From assembly GCA_902785905.1 (NCBI GenBank), contig CADAAM010000008.1:1-41139 (forward strand): a stretch of 41,139 bases of DNA, written 5' to 3'. Each line of letters starts with the position of its first letter. The first letter of the stretch is position 1. The translations under genes were made by a program, and so were the position numbers. Positions 15,020-22,530 of this stretch are shown here, piece by piece. The notes beneath the pieces are model-generated. The model had not been told where the DNA came from. It worked only from the letters and a program-made list of their open reading frames with translations, and searched no databases. The stretch comes from Oscillospiraceae bacterium. GTDB lineage: Bacteria > Bacillota > Clostridia > Oscillospirales > Oscillospiraceae.

Positions 15020-17038
15020 CTATTTGATTCTCAGGCTGTTGCCGAGCAGGAGCAGACAGCACGCGGCGCTCGCGATCACGGCGGCGAGAGGCGAGAGGAC
15101 ACCCAGCACGCCGAAGAGCGCGATGATCGCGTTGGTGCCGAAGCCCGCCCCGAGATTGACCAAAGCTGCACGGTATACTTGGCGGGAGATGGCGAGCGTC
15201 TTCGGAATCTTGAAAATGTCCCGGTCCATAACCAGCACGTCCGCCCGGGCGAGCGCCGCGTCAGAGCCCAGCGAGCCCATGGCGATACCCACGTCTGCCC
15301 CGGACATGATCTTGCCGCTGTTCTCTCCTTCTCCGACAAAGGCGATGCTGGAGCGCTGGCCTTTATTATTCATCAGGTATGCGACTGCCTTTGCCTTCTC
15401 CTCCGGCTTGAGCTCTGCGCGGAGCATATCGAAGTTGAGGCGGGAGGCGATGGGGCGCGCAACCGAGAACACGTCGCCCGTCAGAAGGACCAGCTTTTTG
15501 ATTCCGCCGACACGCAGGCTTTCCAGCGCGTCGAAGGCGCGCCGCCTGACCTTGTCGGTGACGAGGATGTATCCGCAGTAGCGCTCGTCCACCGAGACGT
15601 GGATCGCGGTGCCCGGCCGCGCGGGGATGTTGTATTTGATTCCGTGCTCCTCCAGGAGCGCGGCGTTGCCGACATAGACCTGATGGCTGCCGAGGTAGGC
15701 GCTGACGCCCCGCCCCGGGAAATCCCGGATCTTGACAGCGCGCATGACGCGCTCGTCGAGCTTACCGGCAGCCTCGCGGATCGCGGAGGCGATGGGATGG
15801 CGTGAAAAGCTCTCCGCGGTGGCGGCAATCGTCAAAAGCTGTCTCTCGCTCATCTTCACGGGGTAGACGTCCGTCACGGCGTAGCGGCCCTCGGTGATCG
15901 TGCCGGTCTTGTCGAAGATGACCGTCTCCAGAAGCGGGATGCCGAAGCACTCCGTCGCGGCGCGGGCCGCGATGAGCAGCACGGCGGCGCGGCGCAGCCA
16001 TACGATCCAGTTTCCGCGAAAAGCAGGAAGGATAAAGCCCAGCAACAGTGCCAGCGCCAGCGCGGCACACTGATACCAGAACAGGAAACGCCTGACGGTG
16101 TTCTCCTGCTCGGAGGGGAAGTCGGTCGCAGCAGCAGCCAGGCGTGTGAGCTTCCACGAGGTCGACTGCTCATAAGGCCGCGAGACCCTGATCTTGATAT
16201 CGCTCGTCAGATTCCGACATCCGGAGTAGACCTTGTAGCCCGTGTTGACCGCCCATGGCGAACGCTGGCCGGAGATGGCGGCGGTGTCGATGGTGGAGAT
16301 GCCCTCGGTTACGACGCCGTCCAACGGAATTCTCTCTCCTGCGCCGACAAGCAGTATGTCCCCGACACTGACCGCAGCGGGGTCTACACGCTCAAGCCCC
16401 TCGTCGGTGACGAGTACGGCATGGGTCGGCAGGATCTCCGTCACCTTATTCAGTTTCTCCTGACTCCTGTCGTTGAGAAGCTTTTCCAGTCGTCCCGTGA
16501 GAGACGTGAGAATCAGCAGAAGCACCGCCTCCGCATACAGACCCGTGGCAAAAAGCAGCACGGCGGAGAGGCAGGTGAAAAGTGCATTGTTCAGATAACG
16601 TCCGCTGCGGATGTTCTCAAATGCGTCTGCAGCGTGCTCCATAAGTGCAAGCAGGGCGGGTACCGCCCAGGCTGCCGGGATCATCCACCCCTCAAGAGGG
16701 ACAAAGTGCAGCGCGATCAGCAGCAGCGCGGCGAGCAGCGGGAAAAGCCAGGAGAATCGTCCCATGGAGGGCAGGTGCTGTGGAAGTTTTACACGGGGCA
16801 CACTGAGCTTCGGAAGTATGAGGCGGGGCCGCTCAGCAGGCGTTCTCCCTGCGCTTCGGCGTACACCGGCTCCCCGTCTGCTTTCAGGAATTTGCGTTTC
16901 CCGTCTGCTCTCAGGGGTCCCTGCTGCCTTTCTTGCCTTAGGCGCCTGTGCGGACGTAGTCTGCCCGGAAGCGCGGTTTGCTCTGTTCGTTATGAAATTC
17001 AGCTCGTGCTTTGGTTTTGGCGCGAGATGCTTTCCCAT
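15020..17038 (-). CDS. P1B-type ATPase-like membrane protein with degraded motifs
   Basis: A 672-residue relative of heavy-metal P-type ATPases. A basic, low-complexity N-terminus (about 1-90) precedes paired membrane helices, an actuator-like domain, and a P/N domain with DKTGT (Asp376) and SRHPIASAI. Several hallmarks are changed. The actuator TGES is SGQR (256-259), the membrane CPC/CPx segment before DKTGT is missing (LLIAARAATECFGIP instead), and the hinge GDGxND is GEGENS (569-574). Phosphorylation may survive, but normal ion pumping looks doubtful. The ATG at 17038 follows AAGGTG by 6 nt. It may be a regulator or scaffold rather than a pump (inference). Confidence 0.8.
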   Translation of the reverse strand: MGKHLAPKPKHELNFITNRANRASGQTTSAQAPKARKAAGTPESRRETQIPESRRGAGVRRSAGRTPAERPRLILPKLSVPRVKLPQHLPSMGRFSWLFPLLAALLLIALHFVPLEGWMIPAAWAVPALLALMEHAADAFENIRSGRYLNNALFTCLSAVLLFATGLYAEAVLLLILTSLTGRLEKLLNDRSQEKLNKVTEILPTHAVLVTDEGLERVDPAAVSVGDILLVGAGERIPLDGVVTEGISTIDTAAISGQRSPWAVNTGYKVYSGCRNLTSDIKIRVSRPYEQSTSWKLTRLAAAATDFPSEQENTVRRFLFWYQCAALALALLLGFILPAFRGNWIVWLRRAAVLLIAARAATECFGIPLLETVIFDKTGTITEGRYAVTDVYPVKMSERQLLTIAATAESFSRHPIASAIREAAGKLDERVMRAVKIRDFPGRGVSAYLGSHQVYVGNAALLEEHGIKYNIPARPGTAIHVSVDERYCGYILVTDKVRRRAFDALESLRVGGIKKLVLLTGDVFSVARPIASRLNFDMLRAELKPEEKAKAVAYLMNNKGQRSSIAFVGEGENSGKIMSGADVGIAMGSLGSDAALARADVLVMDRDIFKIPKTLAISRQVYRAALVNLGAGFGTNAIIALFGVLGVLSPLAAVIASAACCLLLLGNSLRIK

Positions 17039-17083
17039 ACAGATCACCTTAATAATATTTCGGGCAGTTTCCTACATTTTGTT

Positions 17084-17113
17084 ATATTACAACTTTTTAC
17101 ACCTTTCTGTCAA
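17084..17113 (-). promoter_or_regulatory. Vegetative promoter of the ATPase-like/HAD pair
   Basis: Minus strand TTGACA (17113-17108), 18-nt spacer, TAATAT (17089-17084), 45 nt before the ATPase-like start. The rest of the 272-nt gap between this gene and the spore-protein gene shows only the spore gene's terminator. Confidence 0.7.
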
Positions 17114-17253
17114 CAAACAAACATTGGATGATGCAGGAAGAATGATAATTTTTCTGCTGTCTGCCAGGCTGCTATCTTTTCTCGGACGGATAATCCATTC
17201 GACCGCAGCGCCAAATCCATATAACGAGATATACTTGCAGCATCAAAACAGTG

Positions 17254-17292
17254 CAAAAAGAAATGCGGAACAGTCCGAAAACTGTTCCGCAT
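17254..17292 (-). terminator. Terminator of the small acid-soluble spore protein gene
   Basis: A perfect 12-bp stem (17263-17274 with 17281-17292) has a 6-nt loop, followed on the minus strand by TTTCTTTTT. It lies 18 nt after the spore gene's stop. Confidence 0.88.
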
Positions 17293-17310
17293 CCTTCTAT
17301 GAGACTCTGC

Positions 17311-17511
17311 TTACTTCATGCCGTTCTCATAGGCCTCGATCATCTTCTTGACCATCTGCCCGCCGACGGAACCGGCCTGACGGCTGGTGAGCTCACCGTT
17401 GTAACCGTTCTTCAGGTTGACGCCGACCTCGGCCGCGGCCTCCATCTTGAACTTATCCATGGCCTCGCGAGCGGCGGGGTTGACAAGATGATTGCTGTTG
17501 TTGGTAGACAT
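17311..17511 (-). CDS. Alpha/beta-type small acid-soluble spore protein
   Basis: DNA-binding protein that coats and protects spore DNA. Its 66 residues begin MSTNNSNHLVNPAAREAMDK. They contain the germination-protease-type region MEAAAEVGVNL, then the conserved GELTSRQAGSVGGQMVKKMI. The length is typical. AAGGAGA is 7 nt before the ATG. A sigma-G-like promoter and a dedicated terminator make it a monocistronic forespore gene. Confidence 0.96.
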   Translation of the reverse strand: MSTNNSNHLVNPAAREAMDKFKMEAAAEVGVNLKNGYNGELTSRQAGSVGGQMVKKMIEAYENGMK

Positions 17512-17556
17512 GCTGCCATCTCCTTTTCATCATTTTGGGACTCGTTCGCCCGACCT

Positions 17557-17585
17557 TATCATGTGCCGCAGCGCACGCGATATGC
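17557..17585 (-). promoter_or_regulatory. Sigma-G-like promoter of the spore protein gene
   Basis: Minus strand GCATA (17585-17581), 17-nt spacer, CATGATA (17563-17557). This fits the forespore sigma-G/sigma-F pattern (-35 GHATR, -10 CATnnTA), the expected class for SASP genes. Confidence 0.72.
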
Positions 17586-17741
17586 TTTGAAGTATTTGAC
17601 AGTTTTCGTGATTTTGAGTTTTCACTCGCTTGTGCGTCCATGCCCGCAGCGGGCGCCAGAAGTTGAGGTTTTCCTGCGGCGGCAAGGGTTTTGCGCCTCT
17701 TTGCGGATAAGAACAGGTTGTCTCTTTTCGCACCGCATTTC

Positions 17742-17769
17742 TTGACTTTTTTGGTCCTCATGCTATACT
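17742..17769 (+). promoter_or_regulatory. Vegetative promoter of the C_GCAxxG_C_C gene
   Basis: TTGACT (17742-17747), 16-nt spacer, TATACT (17764-17769) with an upstream TG (TGCTATACT, extended -10). It lies 27 nt before the ATG. Confidence 0.75.
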
Positions 17770-17796
17770 GATGAAAAACCATGGAGGTACAATCAT

Positions 17797-18180
17797 ATGA
17801 CCATTGAACAACGCGCCGAACAGGGGGCTGTTTACAAGCGCTCCTGCAACTGCTGTATCGCCGTTCTGCTGGCGCTGGCAGATCAGACCGGCATGAGCCC
17901 GGAAGAGCTTACACAGCTCGGATCTCTCTTTGGCTCCGGTATGGGCAATATGGAGGGGACCTGCGGCGCTCTTGTCGGCGCAGGGATTGCCGGAGGACTC
18001 AGTCTTCAGGGCGGAAACGGGAAAATTGCCAGGCAGCTCAACGATAACTTCCGCACCCGCTGCGGGGCTATCCTCTGCAAGGATCTGAAGGGCCGAGACA
18101 CGGGTACGGTGCTGTGCAGCTGCGAGGACTGCGTACGCAATGCAATCCGCGCCTATGGGGATGTTGTCGGACTCAAATAA
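17797..18180 (+). CDS. C_GCAxxG_C_C family (putative redox) protein
   Basis: Small soluble cysteine-rich protein of 127 residues. It has CNCCIAVLLALAD near the start, GSGMGNMEGTCGALVGAGIAG in the middle, and later RTRCGAILCKDL and CSCEDCVRNAI. This matches the C_GCAxxG_C_C family, whose spaced cysteines suggest a metal or redox centre; the actual function is not established. GGAGGT lies about 8 nt before the ATG. It stands alone with its own promoter. Confidence 0.85.
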   Translation: MTIEQRAEQGAVYKRSCNCCIAVLLALADQTGMSPEELTQLGSLFGSGMGNMEGTCGALVGAGIAGGLSLQGGNGKIARQLNDNFRTRCGAILCKDLKGRDTGTVLCSCEDCVRNAIRAYGDVVGLK

Positions 18181-18322
18181 TATCTGATATTTGAAAGAAA
18201 ACCGACCACAGCCGGAATTATCAACGAACCGTGCCATAAGTTGATCTCCGGCTATACGTCCTGAGCGCCGCTCAGAGCTGCGAAAGAACGACATCATAAA
18301 GGTCAGACTGCAGAATTGTCAT
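18181..18322. other. Non-coding gap after the redox gene
   Basis: The 338-nt stretch 18181-18518 holds no convincing gene. This first part has only a short CTGAGC/GCTCAG hairpin near 18268. A partial repeat copy and the xpaC promoter fill the rest. Confidence 0.6.
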
Positions 18323-18375
18323 ACAGAAATGGGAGCTTTTTTGAAAGTTCCCATTTCTGTCTTTCAAGCTGCCGT
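18323..18375 (+). repeat. Partial copy C of the multi-hairpin repeat
   Basis: A 17-bp stem (18323-18339 with 18344-18360, one G-T pair) corresponds to the 14-bp TGGGAACTT stem of copy A. It is followed by CTTTCAAGCTG, which matches the start of the next stem before the similarity ends. It lies downstream of the redox gene and may help end its transcript. Confidence 0.7.
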
Positions 18376-18486
18376 TGATAAACATCACAGATTCACAGGG
18401 GACAAGCCCGCTGTTTCATTTGTGGAACCGGATTTCGCTTAGAATTCCCGAGATGCATCAGCGGAAAGCAAAGCGCGGATAAGCAC

Positions 18487-18515
18487 TTGACGTGTTGGGA
18501 AAATCGGGATAAAAT
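18487..18515 (+). promoter_or_regulatory. Vegetative promoter of xpaC-telA
   Basis: TTGACG (18487-18492), 17-nt spacer, TAAAAT (18510-18515). The predicted start of transcription falls on or just after the ATG at 18519, which bears on the choice of xpaC start. Confidence 0.65.
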
Positions 18516-18518
18516 ATA

Positions 18519-19277
18519 ATGAAAAGTTTTAAGGATCGGGGGGACAGTTTCGTGTCCGAGAAAAGCAGCAGGGCCTGGATCTGGGCTCTGGGCGCCGGCG
18601 TATATGTCGGCATGTGGGTTCTTGCCGGCATCATGGGCTGGACAAGAGTGCTGGAATTGATGGCCGTGCTCACAGCCGGCGGCGGAACAGCAGCCATCGT
18701 GGGACTGATTGTCAGGGGCCATGAAAAGCGCAAGGCACGCAAGCTCGAGCGCGAGCTGAAAAAGCAGGCCAGAGATGCAAAGCAGAATCCGTCCGCGGCA
18801 GCGGCCATAAAAACCGAGGTCACCAAAAAGAGCTACGGCCCGGAGATCGACCCCGTGATCGCCGAGGGCAACCGGGCGCTGAGCGAAATGGGCAGGCTCT
18901 ACATGTCCATCCAGGACCCGGTGGTGCGCCAGAAAATTAACGAGATCATGCGCATCACCGACAAGATCACGCAGGACGCCATCTCCGATCCCTCGGACAT
19001 TCCGCAGATCAAGAAGTTTATGAACTACTACCTCCCCACCACCATCAAGCTCTTAAACGCCTACGACCGCATGAGCGCCCTCGGCGTGCAGGGGGAGAAT
19101 GTGGACAAGAGCATGAAGAGCATCAATGATATGCTCGACCAGGCCATTGAGGCCTACAAGAAACGTCTCGACTCCCTGTTTGAAAACCAGGCCCTGGACA
19201 TTGAGACGGACATTGAAGTCATGAATACCATGCTCGCCAGAGAGGGACTCTCCGGCGATAAAGATTTTGATATTTAA
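18519..19277 (+). CDS. xpaC: XpaC family protein (BCIP-hydrolysis family)
   Basis: Resembles XpaC, named for 5-bromo-4-chloroindolyl phosphate hydrolysis; the true role is unclear, and family members usually sit next to telA as here. Two hydrophobic helices lie near residues 19-40 and 45-66, followed by a charged Lys/Arg/Glu stretch. The helical soluble domain has GRLYMSIQDPVVRQKINEIM and FMNYYLPTTIKLLNAYDRM. The ATG at 18519 lacks a ribosome-binding site and abuts the -10 box; a GTG at 18552 (residue 12) preceded by GGGGGG is a plausible true start. telA follows 17 nt later. Confidence 0.82.
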   Translation: MKSFKDRGDSFVSEKSSRAWIWALGAGVYVGMWVLAGIMGWTRVLELMAVLTAGGGTAAIVGLIVRGHEKRKARKLERELKKQARDAKQNPSAAAAIKTEVTKKSYGPEIDPVIAEGNRALSEMGRLYMSIQDPVVRQKINEIMRITDKITQDAISDPSDIPQIKKFMNYYLPTTIKLLNAYDRMSALGVQGENVDKSMKSINDMLDQAIEAYKKRLDSLFENQALDIETDIEVMNTMLAREGLSGDKDFDI

Positions 19278-19294
19278 GAAAGGATGTAGACAGC

Positions 19295-20414
19295 ATGAAC
19301 GAAGAAAGCCACATTCCCTCTCTGACGCTGGACCCCACACCCGCCGAAACGGCCGCCGCTGTTCAGGAAGCGCCCCAGGAGGAGATCAAGGAAGAAGCGC
19401 CCGAGGTCAAGGAGTTTGACCTCAGCAGTCTCTCTCCCGCCGAGCAGGCCGCCGTGCGCAGTTTTTCCGAGAAGATCGACGTCATGAATACCGAACAGAT
19501 TATGCACTATGGCAGCAACGCCCAAAAGAACATCTCTGAATTCTCCGGCGCAGCCCTCGGCACCGTGCGCACCAAGGATCTTGGTCAGGTCGGCGATATG
19601 CTCGGTGATCTGGTGGTGGAACTCAAAGGCCTGAACTTTGAGCCCGAGCAGAAAAAGGGCCTCATGGGTCTGTTCAAGAAATCCTCCCAGAGCATCGCCG
19701 AACTAAAAGCCTCCTACGACAAGGCCGAGACCAATGTGGACAACATTGTCGAGTCTCTGGAAAAGCATGAGATCACCCTGATGAAGGACATCAGCATGAT
19801 GGACAAGATGTACGACAAGAACCAGGAGTATCTCAAGGAGCTGACCATGTACATCCTCGCCGGCAAGCTCAGGATCGGCTCGCGCACTGGAGACCGGTCT
19901 GCCCGAGGACGCCCAGGCTGCCAACGACTTCTCCAACATGATCGGCCGCTTTGAGAAGAAGATCCACGATCTGGAGCTGACCCGCACCATCTCTGTGCAG
20001 ATGGCCCCGCAGATCCGCATGATCCAGAATAACGACAGTCTTATGGCCGAGAAGATCCGCTCCTCCATCATGAACACCATCCCCCTGTGGAAGAGCCAGA
20101 TGGTCCTGGCTCTGTCCCAGTACCACTCCGATCAGGCCATGAAAGCCCAGCGCGAGGTGACCGACGTGACCAACGCCCTGCTCATGAAGAACGCCGAGGC
20201 CCTGCATCAGGGCAGCGTCAATATCGCCAAGGAGGCCGAGCGCGGCATTGTCGATATTGAGACGCTTAAGAAGACCAATATCGAGCTCATCCAGACCTTG
20301 GACGAGGTGCGCCAGATCCAGGACGAAGGTCGTGCCAAGCGCATGCAGGCCGAGAAGGAGCTTGCCCAGATCGAGGGCGAGCTCAAACAGAAGCTCCTGT
20401 CCATGAAGGGCTGA
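19295..20414 (+). pseudogene. telA: Toxic anion resistance protein TelA, frameshifted
   Basis: TelA-family helical protein linked to tellurite and stress resistance. Frame 1 (19295-19954) reads well until LTMYILAGK and then degenerates. The homologous sequence resumes in another frame with LETGLPEDAQAANDFSNM (open from 19845) and continues to 20414 with ELTRTISVQMAPQIRMIQNN and IVDIETLKKTNIELIQTLDEV. The shift lies about 19868-19889. In remembered family members about 18 residues separate AGK from ETGLPED; here only 22 nt do, which suggests a deletion of roughly 32 nt. It could be a true mutation or an assembly error. No slippery site was seen. Confidence 0.8.
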
Positions 20415-20429
20415 TTGCCCTTGTCATAT

Positions 20430-20502
20430 TGTCATTCTGAGCGTAAGCGAAGAATCCTTCTATAAGATCCTTCGCTGCGCTCAGGATGACATTTTTATTT
20501 TT
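20430..20502 (+). terminator. Terminator built from a dispersed TGTCATCCTGAGCG repeat
   Basis: Imperfect inverted repeat: TGTCATTCTGAGCG (20430-20443) pairs with CGCTCAGGATGACA (20478-20491), and inner arms AGCGAAGAATC/GATCCTTCGCT extend the stem. TTTTTATTTTTG follows on the plus strand. A related element stands at 33929-33958. It would end the xpaC-telA transcript. Confidence 0.75.
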
Positions 20503-20524
20503 GCACAGAAAGCAGGGATTTCTA

Positions 20525-20995
20525 TTGTCCATTGAAAAAGGCCGCGCGTATTTCCGCGCCCTCGGCATCGAGGACCGTGTGCTGGAGTTTGACGTGTCCT
20601 CCGCCACGGTGGAGTTGGCAGCAAAGGCCGTGGGCGTCGAGGGTGCGCGCATTGCGAAGACGCTCTCCTTCAAGACGCCCGAGGGCTGTATGCTCATCCT
20701 CGCCGCGGGCGACGCTCGTATCGACAATCACAAGTTTAAAGAGCGTTTTCACATGAAGGCCAAGATGCTGACGGCCGACGAAGTGCTCGAACTGGTGGGT
20801 CATCCCGTGGGCGGGGTCTGCCCCTTCGGCTGCAACGAGGGAGTGCCTGTTTACCTCGACGATAGTCTCAGACGCTTTGAGACCGTTTTCCCCGCTGTCG
20901 GCAGCGCCAACAGCGCCATTGAGCTGAACCTTGACGAGCTGTATCGCTATTCCAAAGCCCTCGATTGGGTGGACGTCTGCAAGCTGCCTGAGTGA
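20525..20995 (+). CDS. YbaK/EbsC-type aminoacyl-tRNA deacylase
   Basis: Predicted trans-editing enzyme that hydrolyses mischarged aminoacyl-tRNA (YbaK/ProX superfamily). The 156 residues begin SIEKGRAYFRALGIEDRVLEF after the initiator. ARIAKTLSFKTPEGCMLIL carries the family lysine, and later come VGGVCPFGCNEGVPVYLD and FPAVGSANSAIELNLDEL, matching the GG.. pF and G..........  blocks of YbaK. A TTG at 20525 with AGGGA 6 nt upstream is the chosen start; an ATG at 20486 lies inside the terminator repeat. Its promoter is not obvious. A terminator follows. Confidence 0.87.
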   Translation: MSIEKGRAYFRALGIEDRVLEFDVSSATVELAAKAVGVEGARIAKTLSFKTPEGCMLILAAGDARIDNHKFKERFHMKAKMLTADEVLELVGHPVGGVCPFGCNEGVPVYLDDSLRRFETVFPAVGSANSAIELNLDELYRYSKALDWVDVCKLPE

Positions 20996-21008
20996 GAAGG
21001 CAAACCAT

Positions 21009-21040
21009 CCCGGATCAGTTTGATCCGGGTTTTTGCTTTT
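21009..21040 (+). terminator. Terminator of the YbaK-type gene
   Basis: Stem CCCGGATCA/TGATCCGGG (21009-21017 with 21021-21029), 3-nt loop, then TTTTTGCTTTTT. Confidence 0.92.
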
Positions 21041-21055
21041 TAGTAAATTCTTAAG

Positions 21056-21084
21056 TTGCCAAGCCGGCGGAACTGTTGTACTAT
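21056..21084 (+). promoter_or_regulatory. Promoter of the lipoprotein pair
   Basis: TTGCCA (21056-21061), 17-nt spacer, TACTAT (21079-21084), 32 nt before the small lipoprotein-like ORF. Confidence 0.55.
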
Positions 21085-21116
21085 GTTGTCAAGATGTTAA
21101 CAGCGAGGTGTTTTCC

Positions 21117-21212
21117 ATGAAAAAGAAAATCACTGTGATTATTTGTCCGGCCCTGTGCGCGCTTATGCTCTGCGCCTGCGGTCACGGCCGCTCAAAGGGA
21201 GCCGTGTGGTAA
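21117..21212 (+). CDS. 31-residue lipoprotein-like ORF
   Basis: A very small frame starting MKKKITVIICPALCALMLCA, with a basic start, a hydrophobic core and a lipobox-like LCAC, and stopping after GHGRSKGAVW. GAGGTG stands 6 nt before the ATG and a promoter is upstream, so translation is plausible. It may be a tiny lipoprotein, a leader peptide coupled to the phosphoesterase 8 nt downstream, or the remains of a longer lipoprotein. It was too short for routine gene calling. Function is unknown. Confidence 0.45.
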   Translation: MKKKITVIICPALCALMLCACGHGRSKGAVW

Positions 21213-21220
21213 GCCATCTG

Positions 21221-22483
21221 ATGAAGCCTGTGAAGATCAAAAAGAATCTGTTTTTCGTTCTGCTTGCCGTTCTTTCACTTCTTCTCTCTGCCTGCGGGCG
21301 CGCCCAGGCCCTCTCCCCTGCTGTCCCCTCCTTCCCCCCGCTGCCGGAAAAGACCGGCCTGAGGATCGCGGTGGCGTCGGATCTGCATTTTAATCCAGAT
21401 TACCGCCCGGACGGCGAAGACGAGCCGGTGCAGGCCATGTACAGTCTGGAGCTTGCCGACGCCCTGCTGCGTGACGCAGAGCGCCAGGGCGCGGATCTGC
21501 TTCTGCTCACCGGCGATCTCTGCAACGGCGGCAAGTCCCACCGGCACGAGGGGCTGACAGAAAAGCTCCGCGCCGCAGAGAAAAACGGCCTGCCCGTCTA
21601 TGTCGTGCCTGGAAATCACGATCTCGCTCCGATCAAGCAGACAGACTTTGCCGCGTTCTACGCCGATTTCGGCTATGACGAGGCGTACAGCCGCGACCCA
21701 GCGTCCTTAAGCTACTGCGTCGTGCGCGACGGCCTGATGCTCCTGATGATGGACACCGCGGGCTACAGCACCGGCGCGATTGACCTGCCGGGCGCGCCCG
21801 GCTATGACCTCCGCTGGGCGGAGGAAATGCTGCGCAAGGCCTCGGAGCAAAAGCTGCGCGTGCTGGCGGCGGGACACTATAACCTGCTCCCGGAGATCAG
21901 CAATGACCCTGCGAGCACCGGTTATTACCTCGAAAATGGCTCCCGCTTCGCCGCCCTGCTCCGCGCCTATCGCGTCCCGCTCTATCTCAGCGGCCACATG
22001 CACATGCGCGCGGTGTATCAGAAGGACGGTCTGACCGAGCTTCTGACCGAGTACCTGCTCGCCTATCCGACGGCCTACAGCGTTCTGGACATCACCGACA
22101 ACGCCATCACCTATACCCCGCGCCGCGTCGATGTGGACGCCTGGGCGGCCGAGACCGGACAGGCCGACCCGCGCCTGCTGAACTTCGCCCAATGGCAGCA
22201 GGACGGACTGTGGCATTATTCGATAGAAAACGTCGACTACATGGCGAAGAAAAATCCACTGAGCGCCAAAGAACGATCCCAGGCCGTTGAATTTTTCTAC
22301 CGCGTCATGGACGCCTTCTGGCGGGGTGAACTGGCCAACGAGCGCGAATCCCTTGTGACACTACCCGGGTATGCTCCTTTCTTCCGCTGCGCCGAGGGCT
22401 ACGCCTACGGCTGGTGGCTCAGCGAGTTGATCGACACGACCACGCCGCTTGTTAAGGGCTTTACGATACCCTGGCAGGAATAA
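21221..22483 (+). CDS. Calcineurin-like metallophosphoesterase, lipoprotein
   Basis: Predicted surface-anchored phosphoesterase of 420 residues. The N-terminus MKPVKIKKNLFFVLLAVLSL leads to the lipobox LLSAC with Cys25. The metal-binding motifs follow in order: ASDLH (Asp54, His56), LLTGDLCNGG, VVPGNHDLAP, AAGHYN and LSGHMHMR. This is the complete D-H / GD / GNHD / GH / GHxH set. The C-terminal 130 residues are a family-specific extension. ATG 21221 has no strong ribosome-binding site; a GTG at 21206 with AGGGAG 4 nt upstream is an alternative. The substrate cannot be inferred. Confidence 0.88.
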   Translation: MKPVKIKKNLFFVLLAVLSLLLSACGRAQALSPAVPSFPPLPEKTGLRIAVASDLHFNPDYRPDGEDEPVQAMYSLELADALLRDAERQGADLLLLTGDLCNGGKSHRHEGLTEKLRAAEKNGLPVYVVPGNHDLAPIKQTDFAAFYADFGYDEAYSRDPASLSYCVVRDGLMLLMMDTAGYSTGAIDLPGAPGYDLRWAEEMLRKASEQKLRVLAAGHYNLLPEISNDPASTGYYLENGSRFAALLRAYRVPLYLSGHMHMRAVYQKDGLTELLTEYLLAYPTAYSVLDITDNAITYTPRRVDVDAWAAETGQADPRLLNFAQWQQDGLWHYSIENVDYMAKKNPLSAKERSQAVEFFYRVMDAFWRGELANERESLVTLPGYAPFFRCAEGYAYGWWLSELIDTTTPLVKGFTIPWQE

Positions 22484-22530
22484 TATTTTAAAAAAATGAG
22501 CTGTTCCTCAAGAACGGCTCATTCTTTTAT
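22484..22530. terminator. Bidirectional terminator between convergent genes
   Basis: A 12-bp stem, AATGAGCTGTTC/GAACGGCTCATT (22495-22506 with 22512-22523), has a T-rich tract on both sides. It serves the phosphoesterase (+) and the nagZ operon (-). Confidence 0.88.
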
